A stretch of 64,000 nt of DNA from Cellulosimicrobium cellulans (GCF_016907755.1 NZ_JAFBCN010000001.1:1302001-1366000); one strand, 5' to 3'; positions 55,101 to 62,624 are shown, numbered from the stretch's first letter. Numbers and translations: made by a program. The notes: generated by a model not told the origin, from the sequence alone.

Positions 55101-55509
55101 CGTTCGTGATCCGGAAGTCGTACGTCCCGGCCTCGGGGACGTTCAGGTACCCCGTCACCTCGGTGACGAACTTGTCCGTGAGCCCGAAGTCGGCCGCCGT
55201 GGTCCAGTCGATGGTCGGCATGATCTTGTCGACGTTGGGCGTCTGCCCCGGCTTGAGCGTGCAGTAGTCGTCGAGGATGACCTGGACGTCGAAGACGCGC
55301 AGCGTCACGCCGGGCTCCTGCGGGCGGATGTCCGCCTGCGTCGCGGCAGGTGCCACGGCGGGCGCGGCGGTCGGCACCGCGGCCTGGGCCGTGAGGACGC
55401 CGGACGGCACGGCCAGGGCGGCGAGCGCCGCCACGACGGCGCGCCGTCTTCTGCGTCGGTGCCCGGGCGTGGCGTGCGGGGGTGGTGCGTCGGTCGAGGG
55501 GTGTTCCAT
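52120..55509 (-). CDS. Secreted PA14-propeller-CBM6-DUF1080 protein (putative 3-keto-glycoside processing)
   Basis: A 1129-residue exported multidomain protein. The signal region has an Arg run (RRRRRR near 18-23) and a hydrophobic core ending near QAAVPTAAP. Then come a PA14-like domain (about 73-193; TYDFRITNDDGARLLLDDELVVDH), a glucose/sorbosone dehydrogenase-like beta-propeller (about 256-573; GMDWLPDGRLAISTW, TPNGLGWGADGAMYVADNQG), a linker domain, a CBM6-like domain (about 693-825; YEAEAANIEGGAGWNSNHAGYSG), a DUF1080/3-keto-disaccharide hydrolase domain (about 830-1021; LFDGDDLDQWAAVNGGG, RGNSGVYIQ) and a beta-rich end. The ATG at 55509 follows GGAGAGGCAGG. Controlled by its own LacI, judging by the operator at 55604. 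Domain calls are good; activity is inferred. Confidence 0.88.
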   Translation of the reverse strand: MEHPSTDAPPPHATPGHRRRRRRAVVAALAALAVPSGVLTAQAAVPTAAPAVAPAATQADIRPQEPGVTLRVFDVQVILDDYCTLKPGQTPNVDKIMPTIDWTTAADFGLTDKFVTEVTGYLNVPEAGTYDFRITNDDGARLLLDDELVVDHPGRHGATPKEGSIALEAGYRALRIDHFDGEFDQRLKLEWRPPGASGYVVVPNSVLSTDADVTRVTSPGRKQCEGVTEAPGDGLPLTEVHPDYTLTDLRPEGFQPQVTGMDWLPDGRLAISTWGGDRLTQLGAVYLVDHVQGDTGADEVTYTQVAEGLTEPMGLKYVDGTIYVSEKDGLTALVDTDGDEVADEYDTIATWPFGGNYHEFAFGLLYEDGYFYITTGIAMVPGGNSLDPQLAENRGSVMKISKETGEVEYVAGGLRTPNGLGWGADGAMYVADNQGVRIPTSKLVRVEEGAFYNHFTNPDGPYDDQPVTEPVLWMPHSEISNSPSNPVVLTEGVFAGQLAIGDVTYGGLQRAYLEDVAGQEQGAVFRMTQGLESGVSRTSVGPDGAIYVGGIGWSGNWGQAGKLSYGLQKLTYDDNNAFDMLAMRAVEGGFEIEYTQPLSEETAQDLASKYTAAQWRYVATPQYGGPKVDEEDLDVAAATVSEDRKTVTLQIDGLKPGRVVNVHSPRPFASESGQELWSTEAWYTLTRLPDGSVAPPVYEAEAANIEGGAGWNSNHAGYSGSGFVDRNWEPGAQTTFAVRTEEAGLHDLAIRYANGQNSDPAPLPRNLSLYVNGEKIKQVWFDSTVAWSTWATQVETVPLREGANTITIRHDDDDIGHVNLDSLTVTPTERIALFDGDDLDQWAAVNGGGPATWPIADGSVESFGGDIRTKEKFDDFRMHVEWYQPEHAPDVTGQARGNSGVYIQERYEVQVLESFGIDPPKNNDAGSIYLQKAPDVNAATPMGTWQTYDLEFRAARFGPDGKKTEDARITLVWNGQVVHDDVAVTGKTGNGRAEGPTSGYIKLQDHGDPGLNPRFRNIWIERLPSVEEPGQEEVAITATAEVRCLAGTPYVAVRALNEDTVPLDVVLDTPYGSKTFTDVAPGKNAYQSFAVRGVEDPAAGSVTVTARPSDTSDERETVATPEHGQPSCG

Positions 55510-55603
55510 CAGCCTGCCTCTCCGTCGAGGACCGTGCGTCGGACTGCGCACAGGGCGCGCATCGGTGCGCTGTGCCGTCACTATCCGGGGCGCGCGCGGT
55601 CCG

Positions 55604-55617
55604 GGCAACGAGTTGCC
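55604..55617. promoter_or_regulatory. CAACnnGTTG operator before the DUF1080 gene
   Basis: GGCAACGAGTTGCC, a palindrome with CAAC/GTTG arms, 94 bases before the ATG. GTTGCCCC at 55622 adds a further half-site. Same motif at 56705 and 57492. Confidence 0.72.
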
Positions 55618-55664
55618 ACTTGTTGCCCCCTGTCCCGCCGACGGCGGCGCCCGCGGGGACGGGG

Positions 55665-56669
55665 TCAGGCCGGGCGGCCCGTCGAGCCGCGCTCGACGAG
55701 CTTGGCCGGGAGCAGCGTCGGCCCGGCGGCGGGCGCGGGCGACGGGCGGAGCTGTGCCAGGAGCCGCTGGACCGCGAACGACCCGAAGTGGCGCAGCGGC
55801 GCGGCGACGGTCGTGAGCGGCGGGGTGCAGAAGTCCGAGCCGAAGATGTTGTCGAACCCGACGATGCTCAGGTCGCGCGGGACCTCGACCCCGAGCCGGC
55901 GCAGGCCGCGCATCGCGCCGATCGCGATGAGGTCGTTGTACGCGACGGCCGCCGTGGCGGGGTGCTTGACGAGCGACTTGGCCGCGGAGAGCCCGCCGGC
56001 GAGCGTCGGCGGGAACGGGCCGATCCGCCGTGCCTGGACGTCGGTCTCGCGCGTCGCCTCGCGGAACGCGCGCCAGCGCATCCCGTCGGCCCACGACGCC
56101 TCGGGCCCCGCGACGTAGGCGAGGCTCGTGTGCCCGAGGTCGGCCAGGTGCTCGACGGCGCTGCGCATGCCCTGCGCGTTGTCCGTCAGGACGCTCGGGA
56201 CGTCCGTCATGTGCCGGTTCATGACGACGGTGGGACGCTGCTTCGCCGCGACCCGGATCGAGGAGTCCGAGAGCCGTGAGGTCGCGAGGACCAGGCCCTC
56301 GACGAGGGGCAGGGTCCGGTCCAGCGCGCGGCGCTCCGCCTCGTCGGACTCGTGGGCGTCGACCATGAGCAGCGTGTACCCGGCGTCGCGGGCCGTCTTC
56401 TCCGCGCCGCGGATGATCTCGAAGAAGAAGGGGTTGGTCACGTCGGCCACGACGATCGCGAGGAGCGAGGTCCGGCCCGTCGGCAGGCCGCGGGCCAGCG
56501 GGTTCGTCCGGTAGCCGAGCTCGCTCGCGACCTGGCGGATGCGCTCCGCGGTCTGCGCGTTGACGCGGCCGGGACGCGAGAACGTCCGTGACACGGTCGA
56601 GGGGGCGACGCCGGCCGCCTGGGCGACGTCGTAGATCGTCGGGCTGGCACCATTGCCGGCTGAGGTCAT
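55665..56669 (-). CDS. LacI-family regulator of the DUF1080/ABC system
   Basis: A 334-residue repressor. Helix-turn-helix YDVAQAAGVAPSTVSRTFSRPGRV (residues 13-36), then LAIVVADVTNPFFFEIIRGAEKTARDAGYTLLMVDA, VAYNDLIAIGAMRGL and IVGFDNIFGSDFCTPPLTTV. The ATG at 56669 is the only start fitting the domain. It is transcribed toward the DUF1080 gene, 155 bases away. CAAC-NN-GTTG palindromes precede this gene, the DUF1080 gene and the TIM-barrel/ABC operon, defining its likely regulon. Confidence 0.93.
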   Translation of the reverse strand: MTSAGNGASPTIYDVAQAAGVAPSTVSRTFSRPGRVNAQTAERIRQVASELGYRTNPLARGLPTGRTSLLAIVVADVTNPFFFEIIRGAEKTARDAGYTLLMVDAHESDEAERRALDRTLPLVEGLVLATSRLSDSSIRVAAKQRPTVVMNRHMTDVPSVLTDNAQGMRSAVEHLADLGHTSLAYVAGPEASWADGMRWRAFREATRETDVQARRIGPFPPTLAGGLSAAKSLVKHPATAAVAYNDLIAIGAMRGLRRLGVEVPRDLSIVGFDNIFGSDFCTPPLTTVAAPLRHFGSFAVQRLLAQLRPSPAPAAGPTLLPAKLVERGSTGRPA

Positions 56670-56704
56670 GCGGTCGGACTGTAACGGCCTTGACAGCGGT
56701 GGAC

Positions 56705-56718
56705 AACAACCGGTTGTC
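56705..56718. promoter_or_regulatory. CAACnnGTTG operator before the LacI gene
   Basis: AACAACCGGTTGTC contains the perfect palindrome ACAACCGGTTGT (56706-56717), 36 bases before the LacI start. Probable autoregulation. Confidence 0.7.
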
Positions 56719-56805
56719 ATCCTCGTGTCGCGGTCGTGCCGCGTGACCAGCAGGTACGCACCCGTGGCTCGTACCGTGCGACGACCCGCACGCGGCGCGT
56801 CCCGT

Positions 56806-56831
56806 GGCAACCCACGGCAACCGACGGCAAC
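56806..56831. promoter_or_regulatory. Three GGCAAC half-sites at exactly 10-bp steps
   Basis: GGCAAC begins at 56806, 56816 and 56826, one helical turn apart. The same hexamer forms the operators at 55604 and 57492. A second pair lies at 57373 and 57383. Possible cooperative binding array for the LacI regulator. Confidence 0.5.
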
Positions 56832-56967
56832 TCCTTGACGGGCCCCGACGGGCATCCTCCAATGGCTCCGTGATCTCGCGTGCGAACGCGTCCCTGCGCC
56901 CGACGACGGCACGTCGGCGGCCTGGACCTCGACCCTCCGGTGCCGCCACGGTCGTGCCCGGCGGGCG

Positions 56968-57261
56968 GTGCCGATGAGCCGCACGGACCAGGCGCCGTCG
57001 GTCGACCTCGCCGTCGACCGCGCCCGCGACGGTGAGGCCGCCGTCCAGGTCGAGGCGGCCGAGAGCGAGCTGCGCCGGCTCGGCCTGGAGGACCTGCGGG
57101 TCCACCACCACGGCGACCTCGCCCGGATCGAGGCCCCCCACACGGAGCTGCCCGTCGTGGCGAGCGAGCCGTTGCGCGGCGAGGTGCTGCGGGCCGTCCG
57201 GTCGGCGGGCTTCCGGCTCGTCGCCCTGGACCTCGGCACCCCGCCGGACCCCGGCGCCTGA
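56968..57261 (+). pseudogene. larE: C-terminal remnant of a LarE-type sulfur transferase
   Basis: A 97-codon frame whose QVEAAESELRRLGLEDLR, VHHHGDLARIEAPHTELP and VLRAVRSAGFRLVALDL match the end of LarE, the enzyme that makes the lactate-racemase nickel-pincer cofactor. LarE is normally about 270 residues; the ATP-binding and sulfur-donating N-terminal two thirds are absent here, and the sequence upstream holds only half-sites and the divergent LacI gene. No larB or larC is in the window. Most likely a decayed fragment left by a rearrangement. Confidence 0.75.
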
Positions 57262-57728
57262 CGCCCGGCGCGCCCTCCGCGCACCCGGCGCCCCGCCCTG
57301 ACGCGGCCCGGCCAGCCGCCGACGGTCCGTCACCGAACCGTCGCAGGGCGTCGTCCAGCGGCGCCGACCGGTGGCAACCGACGGCAACCACGCCTTTCCG
57401 CGCGTGTCGTCCTGACGTCACGGTCCGGCACCCGCGCCCCGGCGCGCCTCGCGCCCCGACCGCTCGTCCAGCGCTGTCAGGTGCAACAAATGGCAACTCG
57501 TTGTCCCGGCGATGGCCCGCACCTACTGTCCATGCCAGGCGCACGGAGAACGAGCTCCGTGCGCAGGACCTCGACCACCGTCCCGTACGACCCCGCGTCC
57601 TCGCCTCATCGGCCCCGCGCCGCCCCTCCGCACGAGCCCCTCCCCGGGCCGGAGGCTGCGGCCCGCGGGCTCACGGTGCCGGGCCGCGGCGTCGCCACGG
57701 GAGCCACCAGCAGAAGGGAGGGCGCTCG
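57262..57728 (+). promoter_or_regulatory. Non-coding control region of the TIM-barrel/ABC operon
   Basis: About 470 bases without a convincing gene. It holds GGCAAC half-sites at 57373 and 57383, the operator at 57492-57505 and a ribosome binding site GGGAGGG just before 57729. I see no clear -35/-10 pair and nothing else. Confidence 0.55.
57492..57505 (+). promoter_or_regulatory. CAACnnGTTG operator before the TIM-barrel/ABC operon
   Basis: GGCAACTCGTTGTC, one arm base different from the site at 55604. It lies 224 bases before the first gene, implying a long leader. Confidence 0.68.
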
Positions 57729-58556
57729 ATGTGGACGCTCTCGGGCTTCGCCGACGAGATCTCCCCTGACGTCGAGACGCAGTGCGTCGTCGCCTCCGAG
57801 CTCGGGCTGGGGTTCGTCGAGCTCCGCAGCGCGTGGGGCACCAACGTGCTCGACCTCGACGACGACCAGCGCGAGCGGGTCGCGGGCCTGCTGCACCGGC
57901 ACGACCTCCGCGTCTCCAGCATCGGGTCGCCCGTCGGCAAGATCTTCGTCGACGAGGACTTCGACCCCCACCTCGACCGGATGCGTCACGCCGCGCGCGT
58001 CGCCCGGCAGCTCGGGGCCCCGTACGTGCGGGTGTTCTCGTTCTTCGTGCGCCCGGGGACCGACCCGGCGTCGTGGCGCGACGTCGTCCTGAGCCGGATG
58101 GCGGCGCTCGCCGACGTGGCGCGCGCGGCGGGCGTCGTGCTGGTCCACGAGAACGAGAAGGACGTCTACGGCGACGTCCCGGAGCGGTGCCTGGACGTGG
58201 TCGAGTCCGTCGGCTCGCCGCACCTGGCCCTCGCGTGGGACTCGGCCAACTTCGTCCAGGTGGGCGTGCGCCCCTTCACCGACGGCTACGCGCTGCTGCG
58301 CCCGTACCTGGAGTACGTCCAGGTGAAGGACGCGCTCGCGGCGACGGGCGCCGTCGTGCCCGCCGGGCGCGGGGACGGCGAGGTGCCCGAGACCGTGCGT
58401 GCGCTGCGCGACGACGGCTTCGACGGGTTCTTCTCGCTCGAGCCGCACCTGAGCGAGGCGCACAGCCTCGGCGGGTTCTCCGGGCCGGAGCTGTTCACCG
58501 AGGCCTGGGAGGCCTTCACCACGATCCTCGACGCCGAGGCGGTGCCGTTCCGATGA
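57729..58556 (+). CDS. Sugar phosphate isomerase/epimerase-like TIM barrel
   Basis: A 275-residue cytoplasmic TIM-barrel enzyme (xylose isomerase-like/AP-endonuclease-2 fold). LSGFADEISPDVETQC opens the barrel; VHENEKDVYGDVPERC and LAWDSANFVQVG carry the usual metal-binding Glu and Asp, YVQVKDALAATGAVVPAGRGDGEV the His-free loop and DGFFSLEPHL the last Glu. The ATG at 57729 follows GGGAGGG. First gene of an operon with a NitT/TauT-type transporter and a Gfo/Idh dehydrogenase. Such pairs isomerise or eliminate on keto sugars; the substrate is unknown. Confidence 0.85.
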   Translation: MWTLSGFADEISPDVETQCVVASELGLGFVELRSAWGTNVLDLDDDQRERVAGLLHRHDLRVSSIGSPVGKIFVDEDFDPHLDRMRHAARVARQLGAPYVRVFSFFVRPGTDPASWRDVVLSRMAALADVARAAGVVLVHENEKDVYGDVPERCLDVVESVGSPHLALAWDSANFVQVGVRPFTDGYALLRPYLEYVQVKDALAATGAVVPAGRGDGEVPETVRALRDDGFDGFFSLEPHLSEAHSLGGFSGPELFTEAWEAFTTILDAEAVPFR

Positions 58557-59512
58557 CCGACGCGCCCAGCCCGGACGTCCCGCCGACGACCAGGACCACG
58601 ACCATGGAGGACCGCACGATGACGACTGCCCAGGAAGTGCGACCGGCCCGCCAGGCGGCGCGACCGCCCGCCGGGGCGGCCCGGCGCCCCGGCCCGCGCC
58701 CGCGCGGCACGACGTCGGTCGGCAGCCGGGTGGCGGCGGTCGCCTCGGCAGCCTGGCGCCCCGCGCTGGTGCTGCTCGCGCTGTTCGCCGTGTGGTGGTT
58801 CGTCGCGTGGCGCGAGCTCGTGCCGGCGTACCTGGTCCCGTCGCCGGGGGCCGTCTGGGACACGATGGTCGAGGACTGGGCGATGCTCGCCGAGCACACC
58901 TGGGTGACCACGATGGAGACGGTCGTCGGGTTCGTGCTCGCGTCCGTGATCGGCGTCGCGACGGCCGTGCTCCTCGTCTACTCGCCGACGGCCGAGAAGT
59001 CGCTCTACCCGCTCATCCTCTTCGCCCAGGTGATCCCCAAGATCGCGATCGCCCCGATCCTCGTGGTCTGGTTCGGGTTCGGCGCGGCGCCCAAGATCAT
59101 CCTCGCGGTGCTCATCGCGTTCTTCCCGGTCGTGGTCTCGGCCGTCGCGGGGCTGCGGTCGATCGACCCCGAGCTGCTGGAGATGTCGGCGACCATGGGC
59201 GCGTCGCGCTGGAAGACGTTCCGCAAGATCCGCTTCCCGGGGTCGCTGCCGCAGCTCATGTCCGGCCTCAAGGTCGCGGTCACGCTCGCGGTGGTGGGGG
59301 CGGTCGTCGGCGAGTTCGTCGGCGCCGACCGCGGCCTCGGGTACGTGCTGCTCCTCGCGAGCGGCAACCTCGACGCGCCGCTCCTGTTCGCCGACCTCAT
59401 CCTCATGTCGCTCATCGGCGTCGTGCTGTTCCTCCTCGTCGAGCTGCTGGAGCGTCTCCTCATCCCGTGGCACGCGTCGCGGCGCGGGAACCTCGTCCTC
59501 GCGTCCTCCTGA
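58553..59512 (+). CDS. NitT/TauT-type ABC permease
   Basis: A 319-residue inner-membrane permease with about six hydrophobic segments and the EAA loop ELLEMSATMGASRWKTFRKIRFPGSLPQLMSGL. The ATG at 58553 overlaps the preceding stop (ATGA); an ATG at 58619 has a better ribosome binding site (GGAGG, 8 bases) and may be the main start, losing only a disordered, Pro/Arg-rich tail. It works with the lipoprotein at 59582 and the ATPase at 60601. This transporter class usually carries nitrate, sulfonates, thiamine precursors or riboflavin, so its place among sugar enzymes is unusual. Confidence 0.88.
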   Translation: MTDAPSPDVPPTTRTTTMEDRTMTTAQEVRPARQAARPPAGAARRPGPRPRGTTSVGSRVAAVASAAWRPALVLLALFAVWWFVAWRELVPAYLVPSPGAVWDTMVEDWAMLAEHTWVTTMETVVGFVLASVIGVATAVLLVYSPTAEKSLYPLILFAQVIPKIAIAPILVVWFGFGAAPKIILAVLIAFFPVVVSAVAGLRSIDPELLEMSATMGASRWKTFRKIRFPGSLPQLMSGLKVAVTLAVVGAVVGEFVGADRGLGYVLLLASGNLDAPLLFADLILMSLIGVVLFLLVELLERLLIPWHASRRGNLVLASS

Positions 59513-59581
59513 ACCACCCCTGACCCACCCCAGAGTTCGCCGCCCCGACGACGAGGCGGCGCGAGCAGAAGGAGTCTTCCC

Positions 59582-60604
59582 ATGCGTGGTGCACGTCTGA
59601 CAGTCTCGCTGGCCGTGGCCGGCGTCGTGGTGGCGGGGACGGCGGCCTGCGGGCAGTCGGCCGACCCGTCCGGCCCCGCGGAGGGCGAGGGCGGCCTCAC
59701 CGAGGTCACCGTCACGCTCAACTGGGTGCCCTACGGCGAGCACGCGCCGTTCTACTACGGCGTCGAGCAGGGGATCTTCGAGGAGGAGGGGATCGACCTC
59801 ACGATCCAGCCGGGCAACGGCTCGGGGAACACGGTCCAGCAGGTCGCGCAGCGCAACACCGACTTCGGCTGGGCGGACACCCCGCCGCTCGCGAACGCGA
59901 TCAGCTCCGGCATGCCGGTGCGCAGCGTCGGCGTGTTCCTCCAGACCGGGCCCAGCTCGGTGGAGTTCTTCGCCGACCAGGGCATCAGCGAGCCCGCCGA
60001 CCTCGTGGGCAAGACGGTCGGCGGCACGCCGGGCGACGCGATGTACGGCACGTTCCCGGCCTGGCTGGAGCTCAACGGCGTCGATCCGGCGGACGTGACC
60101 GTGGTCAACGTGGACGCGGCGGGCAAGATCGCCGCGCTCATCGAGGGCAAGGTCGACGCGATCCAGGGCTTCCACCACGACCAGGCGCCGACGATCGAGA
60201 ACCAGACCGGTGAGGAGGTCGACGCGCTGCCCTTCGCGGACTTCGGCATGAACCTGCTCGGCACCGGGCTGGTGGCCAACGAGAAGCTCATCGCGGACGA
60301 CCCGGAGCTCGTCGAGGCGATGGTGCGCGCGACGTCGCGCTCGTTCCTCGCGGCGTCCGAGGACCCGGACGCCGCCGTCGCGGCGATGGCCGCGGGTGCC
60401 GAGCAGGCGCCCGACGAGGCGGTCCTGGCGGCGCAGCTCGCCGCGACGATCGAGCTGCTCAACCTCGCGGACGCGCCCGCCCCCGGCGTGAACACCGAGG
60501 AGCAGTGGACGGACACCCTGACGTTCCTGTCCGAGAACACGGACTTCGACGGCGGCACGACCCCCGCCGACTTCTGGGACGGCGCGTTCGGGGCGGACCT
60601 GTGA
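59582..60604 (+). CDS. NMT1/THI5-like ABC substrate-binding lipoprotein
   Basis: A 340-residue lipoprotein with lipobox AGTAAC (Cys near residue 23). The fold is the NMT1/THI5 type: VTLNWVPYGEHAPFYYGVEQGIFEEEGIDLTIQPGNGSGNTVQQVAQRNTDFGWADTPPLA runs through the N-lobe, and VGKTVGGTPGDAMYGTFPAWL and VDAIQGFHHDQAP form the ligand cleft. The ATG at 59582 follows AGAAGGAGTC. It binds the solute imported by the adjacent permease and ATPase. Relatives bind pyrimidine or riboflavin-like molecules; here a glycoside or its aglycone is possible. Confidence 0.88.
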   Translation: MRGARLTVSLAVAGVVVAGTAACGQSADPSGPAEGEGGLTEVTVTLNWVPYGEHAPFYYGVEQGIFEEEGIDLTIQPGNGSGNTVQQVAQRNTDFGWADTPPLANAISSGMPVRSVGVFLQTGPSSVEFFADQGISEPADLVGKTVGGTPGDAMYGTFPAWLELNGVDPADVTVVNVDAAGKIAALIEGKVDAIQGFHHDQAPTIENQTGEEVDALPFADFGMNLLGTGLVANEKLIADDPELVEAMVRATSRSFLAASEDPDAAVAAMAAGAEQAPDEAVLAAQLAATIELLNLADAPAPGVNTEEQWTDTLTFLSENTDFDGGTTPADFWDGAFGADL

Positions 60605-61416
60605 CCGCGACGGAGCTCGCGGTCCCCGCCGACGCGGTCGGCACGGACCCCATCATCGAGGTCCGCGACCTCACGATGCGCTTCACGTCGAAGCGGTCGG
60701 AGACCGTGGCGCTCGACGACGTCTCCCTGAGCGTCCAGCCGGGCGAGTTCGTCACGATCGTCGGGCCGTCCGGCTGCGGCAAGTCGACGCTGCTGAAGAT
60801 CGTCGCGGGCCTCACCGCGTACACCGAGGGCGAGGTGCGCCTGTACGGGCAGCCCGTCACGCGGCCGCAGCGCGACATCGGGTTCGCGTTCCAGCGCTCG
60901 GCGCTGCTGGAGTGGCGCGGGGTGCGCAAGAACATCCTGCTCCAGGCGGAGATGCGGGGCATGGACAAGCGCCGGGCGCAGGAGCGCGCGGACGCGCTCA
61001 TCGCGCTGACCGGGCTCACCGGCTTCGAGAAGGCCCTGCCGCACGAGCTGTCCGGCGGCATGCAGCAGCGCGTCGCGCTGTGCCGGGCCCTGCTGCACGA
61101 GCCGCGCGTCCTGCTCATGGACGAGCCGTTCGGAGCGCTCGACGCGCTCACGCGCGAGCAGATGAACATCGAGATGAACCGCATCTGGCGCGAGACCGGC
61201 ACGACGATCGTGCTCGTCACGCACTCCGTGCCCGAGGCGGTGTTCCTGGGGAGCCGGATCGTCGTCATGAGCCCGCGCCCCGGACGGATCGTCGAGACCC
61301 TCGAGCCCGGGCTGCCCGACGAGCGCGACTACGGCACGACGCTCGTCGACCCCCGGTTCACGGGGGCCGCCGAGCGGCTGCGCGACCTGCTCGGCGCCAG
61401 CCACGTCGCCGAGTGA
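60601..61416 (+). CDS. NitT/TauT-type ABC ATP-binding protein
   Basis: A 271-residue ATPase with Walker A GPSGCGKST, Q-loop IGFAFQRSALLEWRGVRKNI, signature LSGGMQQRVALCRAL and Walker B VLLMDEPFGALDALTREQMN, the SsuB/TauB/ThiZ-like subtype. The GTG at 60601 shares GTGA with the lipoprotein stop, and its own stop overlaps the Gfo/Idh start. Completes the three-part transporter. Confidence 0.93.
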   Translation: MTATELAVPADAVGTDPIIEVRDLTMRFTSKRSETVALDDVSLSVQPGEFVTIVGPSGCGKSTLLKIVAGLTAYTEGEVRLYGQPVTRPQRDIGFAFQRSALLEWRGVRKNILLQAEMRGMDKRRAQERADALIALTGLTGFEKALPHELSGGMQQRVALCRALLHEPRVLLMDEPFGALDALTREQMNIEMNRIWRETGTTIVLVTHSVPEAVFLGSRIVVMSPRPGRIVETLEPGLPDERDYGTTLVDPRFTGAAERLRDLLGASHVAE

Positions 61417-62531
61417 GCGCGTCCGTGCGGTCGGCGCCGGGGGGCGGCGGTCCCGGCGTCGGCGTCGGGATCGTCGGGATGGGCAGCATCGGCGTGCTGC
61501 ACGCGCGGGCGCTGCGCGACCTGGCGCCGCGGGCGCGGCTCGTCGCGTACAGCGGGGGCGCGGGCCTCGACGACGACGTGACGCCGTCGGGACCCGCGGC
61601 GCACCTGGCGCCGGACGAGGTGGTGCGCCACGAGGACGTCGACGTCGTGGCGGTCTGCACGCCGAGCGGGAGCCACGCGCGCCTCGCGCTCGCGGCGCTC
61701 GCGGCGGGCAAGCACGTCGTCGTGGAGAAGCCGCTCGCGGTGACGGTCGAGGACGCGCTCCTCGTCGAGCGCGTGGCGCGCGAGCGGGGCCGGGTCGTCT
61801 CGATGGTCTCGCAGCGCCGCTTCGAGCCCCAGCACCAGGCGCTCCGGCGCGCGCTCGACGACGGCGCGCTCGGCGAGCTGCGCCTCGTCGCGACGCACGT
61901 CCCCTGGTATCGCGACGACGACTACTACGCGGCCGCGCGCTGGCGGTCGTCCACGGCGGAGGGGGGCGGGTCGCTCATGAACCAGGGCGTGCACAACGTC
62001 GACCTCCTGCGCTGGCTGTGCGGGCCGGTCGAGTCGGTCACCGCCCAGGCGGGGACGCTCGCGCGCGCGTCGCGCGCGGCGGACCCCGTGCCGGGCGCCG
62101 ACGACGACACCGCCGAGGACACCACGGTCGCGACGCTGCGCCTCGCGTCGGGCGCGCTCGGCGTCGTCACGACGACGACGGCCACGCCCCCGGGGTTCCC
62201 CGCCACCCTCGCGCTCCACGGGTCGCGCGGGTCGGTGGAGCTCGCGCAGGACGAGGTGCTCCGCTGGGACGTGCCGGGCGTCCCGGCGCCCACGTCGGGG
62301 ACCTCGACGGGCGGCGCGGCCGACCCGCTCGCGATCGGTCACGCCGGTCACCGCGTGCAGTGGGAGCAGGTGCTCGCGGCCCTGGACGGCACGGCACCGC
62401 CCCCGGTCGACGCCGCCGACGCGGTGGAGACGGTCCGGCTCCTGTGCGCGATCCGCGAGGCCGCCGCGACCGGCCGGGCCGTCCGCCCGGGCGACCTCGC
62501 GGTGCGAGGGGCGGCGACACCGGCGCGGTGA
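61413..62531 (+). CDS. Gfo/Idh/MocA-family dehydrogenase
   Basis: A 372-residue NAD(P)-dependent oxidoreductase. The nucleotide-binding motif VGIVGMGSIGVLHARAL is at residues 18-34, KHVVVEKPLAVTVEDA near 100, and the substrate domain has RWRSSTAEGGGSLMNQGVHNVDLLRWL with the conserved His of the family. The GTG at 61413 shares GTGA with the ATPase gene, making it last in the TIM-barrel/NitT operon. Likely oxidises or reduces a sugar or keto-sugar handled by the TIM-barrel enzyme. Confidence 0.9.
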   Translation: MSASVRSAPGGGGPGVGVGIVGMGSIGVLHARALRDLAPRARLVAYSGGAGLDDDVTPSGPAAHLAPDEVVRHEDVDVVAVCTPSGSHARLALAALAAGKHVVVEKPLAVTVEDALLVERVARERGRVVSMVSQRRFEPQHQALRRALDDGALGELRLVATHVPWYRDDDYYAAARWRSSTAEGGGSLMNQGVHNVDLLRWLCGPVESVTAQAGTLARASRAADPVPGADDDTAEDTTVATLRLASGALGVVTTTTATPPGFPATLALHGSRGSVELAQDEVLRWDVPGVPAPTSGTSTGGAADPLAIGHAGHRVQWEQVLAALDGTAPPPVDAADAVETVRLLCAIREAAATGRAVRPGDLAVRGAATPAR

Positions 62532-62567
62532 CGCCGTCCGCACGCCCACGATCGCCGCACTCGGGTC

Positions 62568-62581
62568 TGCGAACGTTTGCA
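62568..62581 (+). promoter_or_regulatory. Uronate-regulon LacI operator 3
   Basis: TGCGAACGTTTGCA, identical to 50814-50827 before uxaC. It lies 131 bases before the uxuB-like gene. Confidence 0.82.
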
Positions 62582-62624
62582 CTCCCCACCCTCCGTGACT
62601 CATAGACACCAGTGATCCTATGGA

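Noticed and set aside
55510-57387. Extension of the DUF1080 protein frame to 1755 residues
   Set aside because: The extra 626 residues overlap the LacI gene in another frame, are low-complexity, and the signal peptide begins at 55509.
56806-57388. GGCAAC repeats as a CRISPR-like array
   Set aside because: Units are only 6 bases at 10-bp steps with no spacers of CRISPR length and no cas genes; they match the operator half-site.
57481-57728. Short Cys-containing peptide before the TIM-barrel operon as another leader
   Set aside because: The frame starting MARTYCPCQAHGE runs on without a Cys-rich end and lacks a ribosome binding site; the region is better explained by the operator at 57492.
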